Shown: piece after piece, positions 16,416-24,303 of the stretch
Position numbering within the stretch: position 1 is the stretch's first letter
Layout of the letters: each line of letters starts with the position of its first letter
DNA from: CAZGMJ01 sp964526785
GTDB taxonomy: Bacteria > Planctomycetota > Phycisphaerae > Sedimentisphaerales > Anaerobacaceae
Assembly (NCBI GenBank): GCA_964526785.1
Contig: CAZGMJ010000051.1
Span: 1-37,934 of the forward strand
Direction of reading: 5' to 3'
Length of the DNA: 37,934 nucleotides
Made by a program: the position numbers and the translations under genes
Notes under the pieces: model-generated
The model's input: the letters and a program-made list of their open reading frames with translations, nothing else
Databases searched by the model: none
What the model was told of the DNA's origin: nothing

Positions 16416-16610
16416 TCACGCGGAACAGTTACTGCGGCCGTGCGCCAATGCGTTCGTTGCAGCGCCGGCTACCCAGAGGCGAACGTGACGCAGCTTTCTG
16501 CTAATCGAGGGATCGGTGCAAATGTCCAGCAGTCGGCGTTGCACTTCGCCGCTCGTCGGTTCGCGGCCGAGTTCTTTGGCAAGTGACTTGAACACATCGT
16601 CCCAGAACAT
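16416..16610 (-). CDS. Small unknown protein, 64 aa
   Basis: A short frame with a strong ribosome binding site: AAAGGAG stands 7 nt before ATG 16610. The product is soluble-looking, with an acidic/basic helix (DDVFKSLAKELGREP) followed by GEVQRRLLDIC and LRHVRLWVAGAATNAL. I recognise no family. It is isolated on the minus strand between a membrane protein gene and another small gene on the plus strand. Confidence 0.5.
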   Translation of the reverse strand: MFWDDVFKSLAKELGREPTSGEVQRRLLDICTDPSISRKLRHVRLWVAGAATNALAHGRSNCSA

Positions 16611-16907
16611 GATGACACTCCTTTCCGAGCCCGTTTGCCTTAATCGGCTCTACCAACAGAAGGCGCGAACCGGGCGCCGGGTAACGCCATGATGACCGCG
16701 TCCAATTCCGGGCAATGCGACCGTTACCCCGCGCCCTCTTGCGGCCTTTATATTATGCAGCGGCAGCGCGTACTCGGCACCGCTGTGCGATGGGGCCGGA
16801 TTGCGTGCGGCGGTCCTGCGAGACCTGCCGCCAGGGTGGCGTGCGGATAATCCATCTGCACATCGACTCACCGCTTCGAAGTCGGGTACTTTCAGGAGCA
16901 ATGGGCG

Positions 16908-17216
16908 ATGTATGATCCGAATCGAAAAACCGAGACGTTGCTTTCGGACTACGCCGAGGCATTGCGCGACGGCTATGTACCGGTCTTTCTTCGCTCGCTC
17001 ATGCGCGAGGAAGGAAGGACAATACGTGCATCGACTCCCTTCTGGGAGGCAACGGAACTGGTGCGAGTGCTTAACTGGATTGCCTTTGCGGACCGAACGG
17101 CGACCCCCGACATAAACCTCTTCATATGCCGGGTCAATGCCCGCATAAAGACGCGGCAGAAGATGGAGCGAATCCCGCGAAGAAAGTCCAATTCCACCGC
17201 CCGCACAACACAATAG
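16908..17216 (+). CDS. Small unknown protein, 102 aa
   Basis: ATG 16908 is preceded by AGGAG at a 9-nt spacing; an in-line ATG at 16901 is too close to it and in another frame. The first 75 residues look like a helical soluble protein (TETLLSDYAEALRDGYVP, LVRVLNWIAFAD), and the last 25 are basic (RIKTRQKMERIPRRKS). No family is recognised. The minus-strand frame covering the same DNA lacks a start signal and is treated as a shadow. Confidence 0.55.
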   Translation: MYDPNRKTETLLSDYAEALRDGYVPVFLRSLMREEGRTIRASTPFWEATELVRVLNWIAFADRTATPDINLFICRVNARIKTRQKMERIPRRKSNSTARTTQ

Positions 17217-17315
17217 CACTGTACAGCATCGGGGGCCATATTTGGCCGGACAACCGGTCAATACGCACATCCGATGCGGCTTGTGTGCGCACCGCGCTGC
17301 GATTTCATCACATTC

Positions 17316-17344
17316 TTTACTAAAACTCCCAGTCCGTTTAGTAT
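17316..17344 (+). promoter_or_regulatory. Promoter with overlapping inverted repeat before the aldolase gene
   Basis: TTTACT (17316-17321), 17 bp, TAGTAT (17339-17344) form a moderate promoter. An imperfect inverted repeat ACTAAAAC (17319-17326) and GTTTAGT (17336-17342) spans it, placed for a repressor that competes with RNA polymerase. The leader to ATG 17411 would be about 60 nt. Confidence 0.4.
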
Positions 17345-17410
17345 ATGCCATCGTAGAGTCGTTTGAGGTCTGTTCGAAACCGATTATCAGACATTTGAAG
17401 GGCCATAACG

Positions 17411-18343
17411 ATGGACAGCAGCGCGCAGAAGCTGCCGAGGCCGTTGCGGGGCATCATTCCCCCTATGGTCACTCCGCTCAAGAGCCGCGATCAGTTGGAC
17501 GTTGCGGGACTGGAGCGTCTGGTGGAACATATACTGGGCGGCGGCGTGCACGGCGTTTTCATTCTCGGTACGACGGGCGAGGCGCCGAGCCTGAGCCACC
17601 GATTGCGATGCGAATTGATCGAACGGACGTGCGAACAGGTGGCCGGGCGCATTCCGGTTCTCGTCGGCATTACCGATACGTCCTTTATCGAGTCGGTCAA
17701 TGTTGCCTATCGCGCGAAGGCTGCGGGCGCCGACGCGGTGGTTCTTGCACCACCCTACTACTTCCCGGCCGGACAACCCGAACTGCTGGAATATCTCGAG
17801 CACATCGCGGCCGAGTTGCCCCTGCCGCTGTTTCTGTACAACATGCCGAGCATGACCAAGCTGATGTTTGAGCCGGAGACGGTGCGTGCGGCGGCCGATC
17901 TGCCCGGCGTGGTTGGGCTCAAAGACAGCTCGGCCAACATGATCTACTTCCATCAACTCCAGACGCTGCTGCGCGACAGGCAGGACTTCTCGCTTTTGAT
18001 CGGGCCGGAGCAGTTGCTGGCCGAGACAATTCTCATGGGCGGTCATGGCGGCGTCTGCGGCGGGGCCAATATCGCACCCAGTCTGTACGTCGATTTGTAC
18101 CGGGCCGCCACCGAGAAGGATCTCGCTGCGGTCGAATACCTCCATCGGGAGGTGATGCAGATCAACGAGACCATCTATAGTGTGGGAAAGTACATGTCGA
18201 GCTATCTCAAGGGGATCAAGTGTGCATTATGGTATATGGATATCTGCGACGATTTCATGGCCGAGCCGTTCCATCGATTCCGCACCGAGGAGCGGGCGAT
18301 CATTGAGGGCCATCTGAAAGAGTTGCGCATAGCAGAAGTCTAA
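17411..18343 (+). CDS. DapA/NanA-family class I aldolase (dihydrodipicolinate synthase family)
   Basis: A 310-aa class I aldolase of the dihydrodipicolinate synthase / N-acetylneuraminate lyase family, cytoplasmic. GTTGE (residues 53-57), Tyr143 in LYNMP and the Schiff-base Lys171 in VGLKDSS are all present, so it should be active on a 2-keto acid. AAGGG precedes ATG 17411. An SSS symporter gene begins 21 bp downstream, so the pair probably imports and cleaves one substrate. Such pairs suggest catabolism of sialic acid or another sugar acid rather than lysine synthesis; the exact substrate cannot be read. Confidence 0.9.
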   Translation: MDSSAQKLPRPLRGIIPPMVTPLKSRDQLDVAGLERLVEHILGGGVHGVFILGTTGEAPSLSHRLRCELIERTCEQVAGRIPVLVGITDTSFIESVNVAYRAKAAGADAVVLAPPYYFPAGQPELLEYLEHIAAELPLPLFLYNMPSMTKLMFEPETVRAAADLPGVVGLKDSSANMIYFHQLQTLLRDRQDFSLLIGPEQLLAETILMGGHGGVCGGANIAPSLYVDLYRAATEKDLAAVEYLHREVMQINETIYSVGKYMSSYLKGIKCALWYMDICDDFMAEPFHRFRTEERAIIEGHLKELRIAEV

Positions 18344-18364
18344 GAGACACACTCGGGGAGAAAA

Positions 18365-19870
18365 ATGCAGGGATCTCTGGAAATCTTCGACATCGTTGTG
18401 CTGGTCGCGTACTGCGCGGTGCTCGTCTGGATGGGCGTATACTTTCGCAGGCGGTGCCGAACGTCCGAACAGTTCATGGTGGCCGGCCGGTCGATTCCGG
18501 CCTGGGCGGCGGGCCTGGCGCTCATGAGTGCGTACACCAGCAGCATTTCGTATATCGCGACCCCCGGTGCGGCGTTCGATGCGAACTGGCACCCGTTCAT
18601 CTTCTCTCTGTGCATCATACCGGTGGCATGGCTGGTATGCAGATATGCGGTGCCGTACTATCGCAGGATTCATGTGATCAGCGTGTACGCCTTCCTGGAG
18701 GACCGACTGGGCAGTTGGGGACGATTGTACGCGGCGTTGTCGTTCCTGTTGTATATGGTCGGCCGGGTGGCGGTGATTCTGTATCTGGTAAGCCTCTTGC
18801 TGGCGACGTTTCTGCCCGCCGAAGGAGGCTGGCAGTCAGGGACGATGGCGGCCGTGATTATCACTATCGGTGTTATCACGATCATCTATACGCTGCTTGG
18901 CGGGATGGAGGCAGTGGTCTGGACGGATGTGATGCAGTCCATCGTCATGATAGCGGGCGTGCTCTTCTGCGTAGTGGTCCTCTCGCGGGACATCTTCGCC
19001 GGGCCCGAACCGCTTGTACAGACGGCCGTCGAACAGAACAAGTTCAGCCTGGGGAGCCTGGACTGGTCGCTGACCTCGCGGACGATATGGGTAATGATCA
19101 TTTACGGCGTGACGGAAAACCTGCGGAACCTCATGGCCGATCAGAATTACGTGCAGAAGTATTCTTCCGTGCCGAGCGAACGTGATGCGAAAAAGAGCAT
19201 CTGGACGGCGATGCTGATTTACATCCCGCTGACGGCTATATTTCTGTATATCGGCACAGCGCTGTTCGCATTCTACTCGGGGACCAACGAACTGGCCGAA
19301 GCGGGGATCACCAGGGGAGACCAGGTATTTCCGTATTTCATTGCCACGCAGTTGCCGATGGGGCTCAAGGGCCTCATTATTGCAGCTATCATCGCGGCGG
19401 CGATGAGCACGGTCGATTCGGCCCTGAACTGCTCATCGACGGTCCTGATGCTGGACTTCTACAAGCGATACATCCGGCCCGATTTGCAGGAAGCCGCGGC
19501 AATTCGCTTCCTGCGCATAGCAACCGTCGTATGGGGCCTGCTGGGTACGGGCTTTGCCCTGTTGATGATTCGCGCCGGCAGCGCGCTGAATGTCTGGTGG
19601 CAGATATCGGGTATCTTTGGCGGCGGCATCCTGGGACTGTTCCTGCTGTCGCTGCTGCGAGTGCGCCTCAAGCTGTGGCAGGGACTGGTGGCGATTGCGA
19701 CCAGCGTAGCGGTCATCAGTTGGGGAACGTTCGCACGCGACCTGCCCGAGGATTGGCAGTGGGCGCAATGCAACCTGGACAAGATCATTATCGGCGCGGT
19801 CGGCACCGCTGCCCTCATGGCCGTGGCGCTTGTCTTCGGTTCATGGAACACGATAGCGAGGCGCCACTGA
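18365..19870 (+). CDS. Sodium:solute symporter (SSS family)
   Basis: A 501-aa inner-membrane Na+-coupled transporter with about 13 helices. SSS signatures are visible: RNLMADQNYVQKYSSVPS (helix 7-8 loop) and AAAMSTVDSALNCSST, which contributes Ser and Thr residues to the second sodium site. GGGGAG lies just before ATG 18365. The gene follows the aldolase by 21 bp and is surely in the same operon, so it likely imports the aldolase substrate, perhaps a sialic or other sugar acid. The family also carries glucose, proline and others. Confidence 0.92.
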   Translation: MQGSLEIFDIVVLVAYCAVLVWMGVYFRRRCRTSEQFMVAGRSIPAWAAGLALMSAYTSSISYIATPGAAFDANWHPFIFSLCIIPVAWLVCRYAVPYYRRIHVISVYAFLEDRLGSWGRLYAALSFLLYMVGRVAVILYLVSLLLATFLPAEGGWQSGTMAAVIITIGVITIIYTLLGGMEAVVWTDVMQSIVMIAGVLFCVVVLSRDIFAGPEPLVQTAVEQNKFSLGSLDWSLTSRTIWVMIIYGVTENLRNLMADQNYVQKYSSVPSERDAKKSIWTAMLIYIPLTAIFLYIGTALFAFYSGTNELAEAGITRGDQVFPYFIATQLPMGLKGLIIAAIIAAAMSTVDSALNCSSTVLMLDFYKRYIRPDLQEAAAIRFLRIATVVWGLLGTGFALLMIRAGSALNVWWQISGIFGGGILGLFLLSLLRVRLKLWQGLVAIATSVAVISWGTFARDLPEDWQWAQCNLDKIIIGAVGTAALMAVALVFGSWNTIARRH

Positions 19871-19898
19871 CGCTTTGTATACTCACCGGGAAACAGAT

Positions 19899-20190
19899 TC
19901 GTTGAGTTTGAATACCTGGATCGACAGTGGGTAGGGCCTGAGTTCATGACTTCGATCGAATCATCCGCGCGCCAACACCTCAAAGGCAGATAGCTTCCAC
20001 ACCCTCATCAACAAGCTCTCGGACCTGTTTGGCACAGGCCTCCATTATGTCGTCTATCTCCGCGGTCGTGTTGTAATGGGCCGTACGATTATAGACGTAG
20101 CGAAGGTCCCGGCTGTGCTTCAAGTGCGTCAACAAATTGCCTCCAAGCAGACCGGCTGCCCTGAATGCCTTTTACTGATCCGGTGGGGAG
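19899..20190 (-). pseudogene. Collapsed copy of the AKR-like/DUF4870 gene pair
   Basis: On the minus strand, 20190 to about 19955 matches the 5' and middle parts of the AKR-like gene at 21353-22327, and 19945-19899 matches the 3' end of the DUF4870 gene (20799-20844) with a single mismatch. Order and orientation equal those of the intact pair. The copy has a one-base deletion near 20150 that shifts the frame, an internal deletion of about 135 bp joining NTT to AEIDD, a TGG to TGA change after EAICL, and loss of nearly all the rest. It is a dead remnant of a tandem duplication. Confidence 0.85.
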
Positions 20191-20274
20191 ATTGATGGGA
20201 CAGGGGGAGTAGGGCTGCAACGCCTTAGCCCATTCTTGTCGATACATGGGCACTTCTGAAACGCCACTGCCTTG
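20191..20274. other. Spacer after the relic
   Basis: A short stretch downstream of the small glycine-zipper gene on the minus strand. It includes GATTGATGGGACAGGGGGAG and no recognisable gene, hairpin or operator. Confidence 0.3.
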
Positions 20275-20532
20275 TCAACATCTCTTCTTCGGTTGCTTTT
20301 TGAGTAGCTCCATTATCGATTCTGTCGTCATGGACTCTCCGTTCTTATCGACAACTGATATTTCACCCACCTCTATGGCGGCTTTGAGTGTCTTTGGGTT
20401 GATGCCGCCGGAAGAAATCGCCACACCAAGTCCCAAACCAATTCCTATACCGACCCCGATACCCGCTCCGAAACTTCCTTCGGCGAGGACGGTCGCCAGT
20501 TGAGACAAATCCATACCTGTTCCTTCCTGCAT
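20275..20532 (-). CDS. Small glycine-zipper membrane protein, 85 aa
   Basis: A small protein with one glycine-rich hydrophobic segment (about residues 19-42, GxGxGxG spacing as in glycine zippers), then a KTLKAAIEVGEI helix and a basic C-terminus (KKQPKKRC). ATG 20532 has GGAG 6 nt upstream; ATG 20514 (MDLSQL) is equally good, while an ATG at 20598 lies upstream of the predicted transcript start. No family is recognised. Such segments can form membrane assemblies, but function is unknown. It sits between the collapsed duplicate and the intact DUF4870 gene. Confidence 0.6.
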   Translation of the reverse strand: MQEGTGMDLSQLATVLAEGSFGAGIGVGIGIGLGLGVAISSGGINPKTLKAAIEVGEISVVDKNGESMTTESIMELLKKQPKKRC

Positions 20533-20598
20533 TTTTTGCTCCGCAATAACTTCTTCCTCATGTTCACACTCCTGTAATAGGCTCTGTAATATGAACAT

Positions 20599-20627
20599 AC
20601 GATAGCACGGCCTAAGGATTGGGGCAA
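20599..20627 (-). promoter_or_regulatory. Promoter of the glycine-zipper gene
   Basis: On the minus strand TTGCCC (20627-20622), 17 bp, then TATCGT (20604-20599) preceded by TGC, an extended -10. Transcription would begin near 20592, upstream of both ATG 20532 and 20514. Confidence 0.45.
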
Positions 20628-20780
20628 GGCGTGAAATGTCAATTCAAACACTCGCATTGCCTGATTTGTTGTCAACCAATCAGCCGATCTGGTCATCATA
20701 ACGTCGGTCGATGCTTGCAGACCATCTCTCCACCGACATGATCGCACTGGGAAGCACCCGGAACTGGCCTCTAAATCGAC

Positions 20781-21284
20781 TCAGACGGGTGGCCCGTCGT
20801 TGAGTTTGAATACCTGGATCGACAGTGGGTAGGGCCAGAGTTCGCCGTTGCTTGCCTTGACGGCGCCAATGATGGGAAAAATGATGCTCGCAATGGCCAG
20901 CCCGAACAGCAGCGGGATGCCGATCAGGATAAGAACCAGCAGGCCGCAGATGATGCCGATGACGAATTCAGTGATGATCCAGTTGGCGATGACCTTTCCG
21001 TGCATGTCGATGACGCGGGATTCGTCCTTCTTGATCTGCCACAGGACAATGGGCACGATCAGCCCCGCCAGCGGGACAATATAGCCGCAGAACTGGGCAA
21101 GGTGCATCAGCATGGTCCACATGTTGACATCGGAGGAAATGTCATCGACCGCGTTCTTCAGCCTTTCGCTCGGGGCGGGCCGGCCGTCAAGAATCGCCTG
21201 CTTCGCCTTCTGGTACTCCTGCTCGGAGATGGCGCCGGACTCGCGAAGGTTATGGAGTCTTTCGAGTTCATCTGCAATAGTCAT
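20781..21284 (-). CDS. SHOCT-DUF4870 membrane protein
   Basis: A 167-aa protein. Residues 1-32 form a SHOCT-like short helical domain (ELERLHNLRESGAISEQEY), and residues from about 55 form a DUF4870 (Tic20-like) membrane domain with three or four hydrophobic segments and the typical WQIKKDES and HGKVIANW motifs. ATG 21284 has GGGAG 7 nt upstream. It follows the AKR-like gene by 68 bp on the same strand. The function of DUF4870 proteins is not established. Its 3' end is duplicated in the relic at 19899-19945. Confidence 0.85.
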   Translation of the reverse strand: MTIADELERLHNLRESGAISEQEYQKAKQAILDGRPAPSERLKNAVDDISSDVNMWTMLMHLAQFCGYIVPLAGLIVPIVLWQIKKDESRVIDMHGKVIANWIITEFVIGIICGLLVLILIGIPLLFGLAIASIIFPIIGAVKASNGELWPYPLSIQVFKLNDGPPV

Positions 21285-21352
21285 CCTGTATCTCCCGAAA
21301 CAGCCGCTGCGATCGGATTCACCGGACCGATTAGTCGGCACGCATTTTGCAC

Positions 21353-22327
21353 TCAGCTTCGCCACGGCCTGGAACGAGACAGGTTCCTGAGCGACGCACG
21401 CGCAACCTGCACATCTTCGGCAATCTCAAAATCGAACATCCCGGCCAGCACGTGATCGGCGCCATTGTCGAAAGCATATTGGAAAGCGTTGGCCGGAGGT
21501 ATGGCGCCGGCGGCCATGACCTTGAATGCAATCCACGGCTTCGCTACAGACTTCATCACTTCGATCGTCTGACCGGGGTCCTTGCACCAGTAACCGGGAA
21601 CTTCACGAATCGGTTCGGTCAACTCCTCGGGTCTGGGACCGGTCTGATAGTCGTGATGATGAAATGTCTTGATGTAGAAATCCGCGTCGACGCCGTTCTT
21701 CTCACACTCCGTAACGACGCGCAGATCATGCGCGCCGACACCTGAAGGCACGCCGTTCTCTTTGGCGATATTGACGGCCTTTGCGATCAGATCCACGCGA
21801 CCTTTGGCCGTCAAGTCATCCGCGCGAACACCCCAAAGGTAGATAGCGTCCACACCTTCATCGACAAGCTGCCTGACCTGTTTGGCATAGGCCTCCATTG
21901 TGTCGTCTATCTCCGCAGTCGGACAGATGATCCAGTTCATCTTGCCCCCGCGCTGATGCCGGTAGCGTTTGAGGAAGCTGACTACGCCCGGGGCGGTATG
22001 AATGACGAGCGTATTGACGCCGTGCGATTCGGCCAGGGCCATCGTTTCGAGTATCTTCTCCGTCGTGTTGTAATGGGCCGTAAGATTGTAGACGTAGCGA
22101 AGGTCCCGGCTGTGCGTAAAGTGCGTCAGCAAATTGCCTCCGAGCAGCAGCCGGCTGACCTGAATGCCACCTATTGATCCGGTGGGAAAATCTGCGGCAT
22201 GGGAAGCAACTGCGGCCGGTGCGGCGGCCTGTGCGGACTCTCGGCCGGCATCAAGAAGGACGGCCCCACCTGCCGATGTAAGAATAGACGTTTTGATGAA
22301 CTTGCGGCGGTCGATGTCGGATGCCAT
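21353..22327 (-). CDS. Tat-exported aldo/keto-reductase-like protein, paralogue of 13051-14100
   Basis: A 324-aa protein starting at ATG 22327 with AGGAG 7 nt upstream. DRRKFIKTS is a Tat leader. The mature part starts GGIQVSRLLLGGN and contains GVGAHDLRVV, YIKTFHHHDY and PWIAFKVMAAGAI, all matched in the protein encoded at 13051-14100. AKR fold is likely, but the AKR catalytic tetrad is not recognisable. The two proteins also share a closing RPW segment. The gene is upstream of the DUF4870 gene and divergent from the CPBP-like gene at 22424. A broken copy lies 1.2 kb away at 19955-20190. Confidence 0.82.
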   Translation of the reverse strand: MASDIDRRKFIKTSILTSAGGAVLLDAGRESAQAAAPAAVASHAADFPTGSIGGIQVSRLLLGGNLLTHFTHSRDLRYVYNLTAHYNTTEKILETMALAESHGVNTLVIHTAPGVVSFLKRYRHQRGGKMNWIICPTAEIDDTMEAYAKQVRQLVDEGVDAIYLWGVRADDLTAKGRVDLIAKAVNIAKENGVPSGVGAHDLRVVTECEKNGVDADFYIKTFHHHDYQTGPRPEELTEPIREVPGYWCKDPGQTIEVMKSVAKPWIAFKVMAAGAIPPANAFQYAFDNGADHVLAGMFDFEIAEDVQVARASLRNLSRSRPWRS

Positions 22328-22423
22328 TTCGCTTCTCCTGCTGCTTCGCTCATAATCTGATTCTAATTGCTGCCTGTTCTGCGGCTGCACTGTTACACGT
22401 TACGATAGCATGATACGACCGCA

Positions 22424-23494
22424 ATGAGAAGCACAATTGCACCGAGCCATAATGAGAGCATCTTCGATCTGCGCTGGAGAGTGCAACCGCAGCCGCTAAC
22501 CGGCAGCAGGCGCAAAGCCAGCGGTCTGATAACAGTCCGAAGCAAGGCCGCTTGTGAAATCTTGGCCGGGCTGTTTCTTCTGTTCGGATACATGTGGTAC
22601 ATCTTCCCGCTCTACCGCACATATTGGCTCGATGCCGTGGTTTTCGCGCTCATTTTCGGATTGCTGTTGTGGTCCAGGCTCAGCCGCGGGGAAAGCTGCC
22701 GGCAGCTCGGATACAGGTGCGACAACCTGCTGCCCTCCGGCACCATACTTTTGGCGGCAACGGCGGCATTCCTGCTCCTGCTGAGCACCATTTGGGCCCG
22801 CTTCTTCCCCGTGAACCTCGACTATCTCCGCGGCGGTTCGTTCTGGCTCAAGCTGGGCCAGTACTTCGTCTGGGCCTCGATTCAGCAATATATCGCGATT
22901 GCGTTCTTCTTTCGGCGATTGCAGGAATTGTTCCGACCCCGTCACCGCCTGGCAATTCTCTGCACCGCCGCAGTCTTTTCCGCCATGCATCTGCCCAATC
23001 CGATACTCGTTATCCTGACGTTTGTCGGAGGTCTGTTCTGGGCCTGGGTCTATCATAAGCGGCCGAATCTCATCACTATCGCCCTGTCTCATGCCATAGT
23101 CGGCGTCGTGGTCGGCAAGGTCCTGCTGGCATATACAATTGTCGGACCGCTGGCGGACGTACGGCTCAGCAGACAACTTCCCGCACAGTGCACAATTGAC
23201 GCACTCAACGAGACTCAGTGCGATCGCGACGACGTGGTGGAAATCGCAGCAACCTCCGGCGAAATTGTTGTCAGCGGCCGTGCCGAGTCAAAGGATGCAC
23301 CCATAGATGGAGTCCTTGTCCGCTTCAACGGAAACGCATATCCGGCCGATTACGACGGACGCTCCCGCTACCGCGCAGCCATTCCGCTTCAAAGCCTTAC
23401 ACGCGGGCATCACAGACTGTGGTTGAGAGTTGCTCTGAAAGGCCGGCGCCTGCATCATCGCCCTCGATACTGGGTCTGGGTGCATGTACGATAG
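22424..23494 (+). CDS. CPBP (CAAX protease)-like membrane protein, degenerate site, with C-terminal beta domain
   Basis: A 356-aa protein with six or more hydrophobic segments and a CPBP-like core: FFFRRL (Arg164), FSAMH (His189) and LSHAIVG (His223). The acidic EE of the first CPBP motif is not present; the nearest polar pair is Gln154-Gln155. CPBP enzymes are intramembrane glutamic peptidases, so loss of the Glu pair argues for weak or no proteolysis. Residues from about 245 to 350 form a soluble beta-rich domain that the core family lacks (IVVSGRAES, GVLVRFNG, HHRLWLRV). The start at 22424 has no clear ribosome binding site. Confidence 0.7.
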   Translation: MRSTIAPSHNESIFDLRWRVQPQPLTGSRRKASGLITVRSKAACEILAGLFLLFGYMWYIFPLYRTYWLDAVVFALIFGLLLWSRLSRGESCRQLGYRCDNLLPSGTILLAATAAFLLLLSTIWARFFPVNLDYLRGGSFWLKLGQYFVWASIQQYIAIAFFFRRLQELFRPRHRLAILCTAAVFSAMHLPNPILVILTFVGGLFWAWVYHKRPNLITIALSHAIVGVVVGKVLLAYTIVGPLADVRLSRQLPAQCTIDALNETQCDRDDVVEIAATSGEIVVSGRAESKDAPIDGVLVRFNGNAYPADYDGRSRYRAAIPLQSLTRGHHRLWLRVALKGRRLHHRPRYWVWVHVR

Positions 23495-23498
23495 CCAC

Positions 23499-23524
23499 GC
23501 ACAGGTGGACATGATGTGCTTTTT
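23499..23524 (+). terminator. Weak hairpin terminator after the CPBP-like gene
   Basis: GCACA (23499-23503) pairs with TGTGC (23515-23519) and is followed at once by TTTTT. The stem is only 5 bp with an 11-nt loop, so it is a weak candidate placed 5 bp after the stop. Confidence 0.35.
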
Positions 23525-23609
23525 GCGGCCAATCCGCAGCACTTCGACCGCGATCCAACCAAACACGTTCTCACTCACACCTCGGAGGATTCACCCGCTT
23601 CTCGCCAAA

Positions 23610-23682
23610 TGAGAGCGCTGGGACTCGAACCCAGGACCTACGGCTTAAAAGGCCGTTGCTCTACCGACTGAGCTACACTCCC
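23610..23682 (-). tRNA. tRNA-Lys (anticodon TTT)
   Basis: On the minus strand the cloverleaf is complete: acceptor GGGAGTG with CGCTCTC (two G-U pairs), D arm GCTCAGTCGGTAGAGC, anticodon stem ACGGC/GCCGT with loop CTTTTAA, and T arm CTGGG TTCGAGT CCCAG, then discriminator A. The CCA end is not encoded. Confidence 0.95.
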
Positions 23683-24303
23683 AACCAATTCACATACCGC
23701 CGATTCCGAATGCAAATCGCCGTTATTGAACTGGAAATCAGCCTCTGGCTGAATACGAGAGTGTAACGTCTGTCGTCCTTGCCGTCCAGTCTAATTCACA
23801 TCCCTACGCCGTTTTTCGCAGAAACCCGCCGGGCACAGCGCGTATCGTCCGTGTCCATGTCCTCGCTTCCGATATTCTTCCGGACCTCTTTCGAAGCCGG
23901 CGGCCACTCGCGCATCCCGGCGATAGTCTCGTTCTCAGTGTGCCGCAGCGCACGCTTCTCTGTTCACTACCTTCGCCCCAATGCCGCGCCGACCCGCACT
24001 GTAGCCGAATCCTCCAAAGCCGGCGTCTTCATCGGAATCTTCAACCTCGTTTTGACGGCGGTGGCATCCCTCTGTCCGCCTATGTTCGAGCGCCTCAATC
24101 CAGTACAATCGTTGCCTGCAATATCTCCGGTCCGCAGCTCTCTGGCCGGACTTTTGCTGATGGCCGCCGGAGCCTCGCGTGGAAAGCCCCCTGCGAGACT
24201 TAATTACCCGGCCATAGGTTTCGTCGGACGACGAAATATACTATATGTGTAATCGCCTTGCTGCCTTGTGATGGATTTTGCATCGTGTACTGGAAAACGC
24301 ACA
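23683..24303. other. Gene-poor 620-bp stretch with possible decayed coding sequence
   Basis: No convincing gene. Two overlapping plus-strand frames (about 23779-24252 and 23800-24203) each look protein-like in part: one reads ARIVRVHVLASDILPDLF near 23845-23900, the other AGVFIGIFNLVLTAVASL near 24025-24080. This could be a frameshifted remnant, but neither frame has a ribosome binding site or a family match I recognise. The last 90 bp carry a palindrome and -10 annotated separately. Confidence 0.4.
24219..24242 (+). promoter_or_regulatory. Palindromic operator abutting a -10 before the MFS gene
   Basis: TTTCGTCGGACGACGAAA (24219-24236) has perfect 7-bp arms around GGAC and touches TATACT (24237-24242), so a bound regulator would cover the core promoter. 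No good -35 is visible. The leader to ATG 24304 would be about 55 nt. Confidence 0.4.

Noticed and set aside
16650..17351. Minus-strand frame of 233 codons
   Set aside because: It overlaps the plus-strand small gene at 16908, which has the better ribosome binding site; the composition is Arg- and Cys-rich in the manner of shadow frames.
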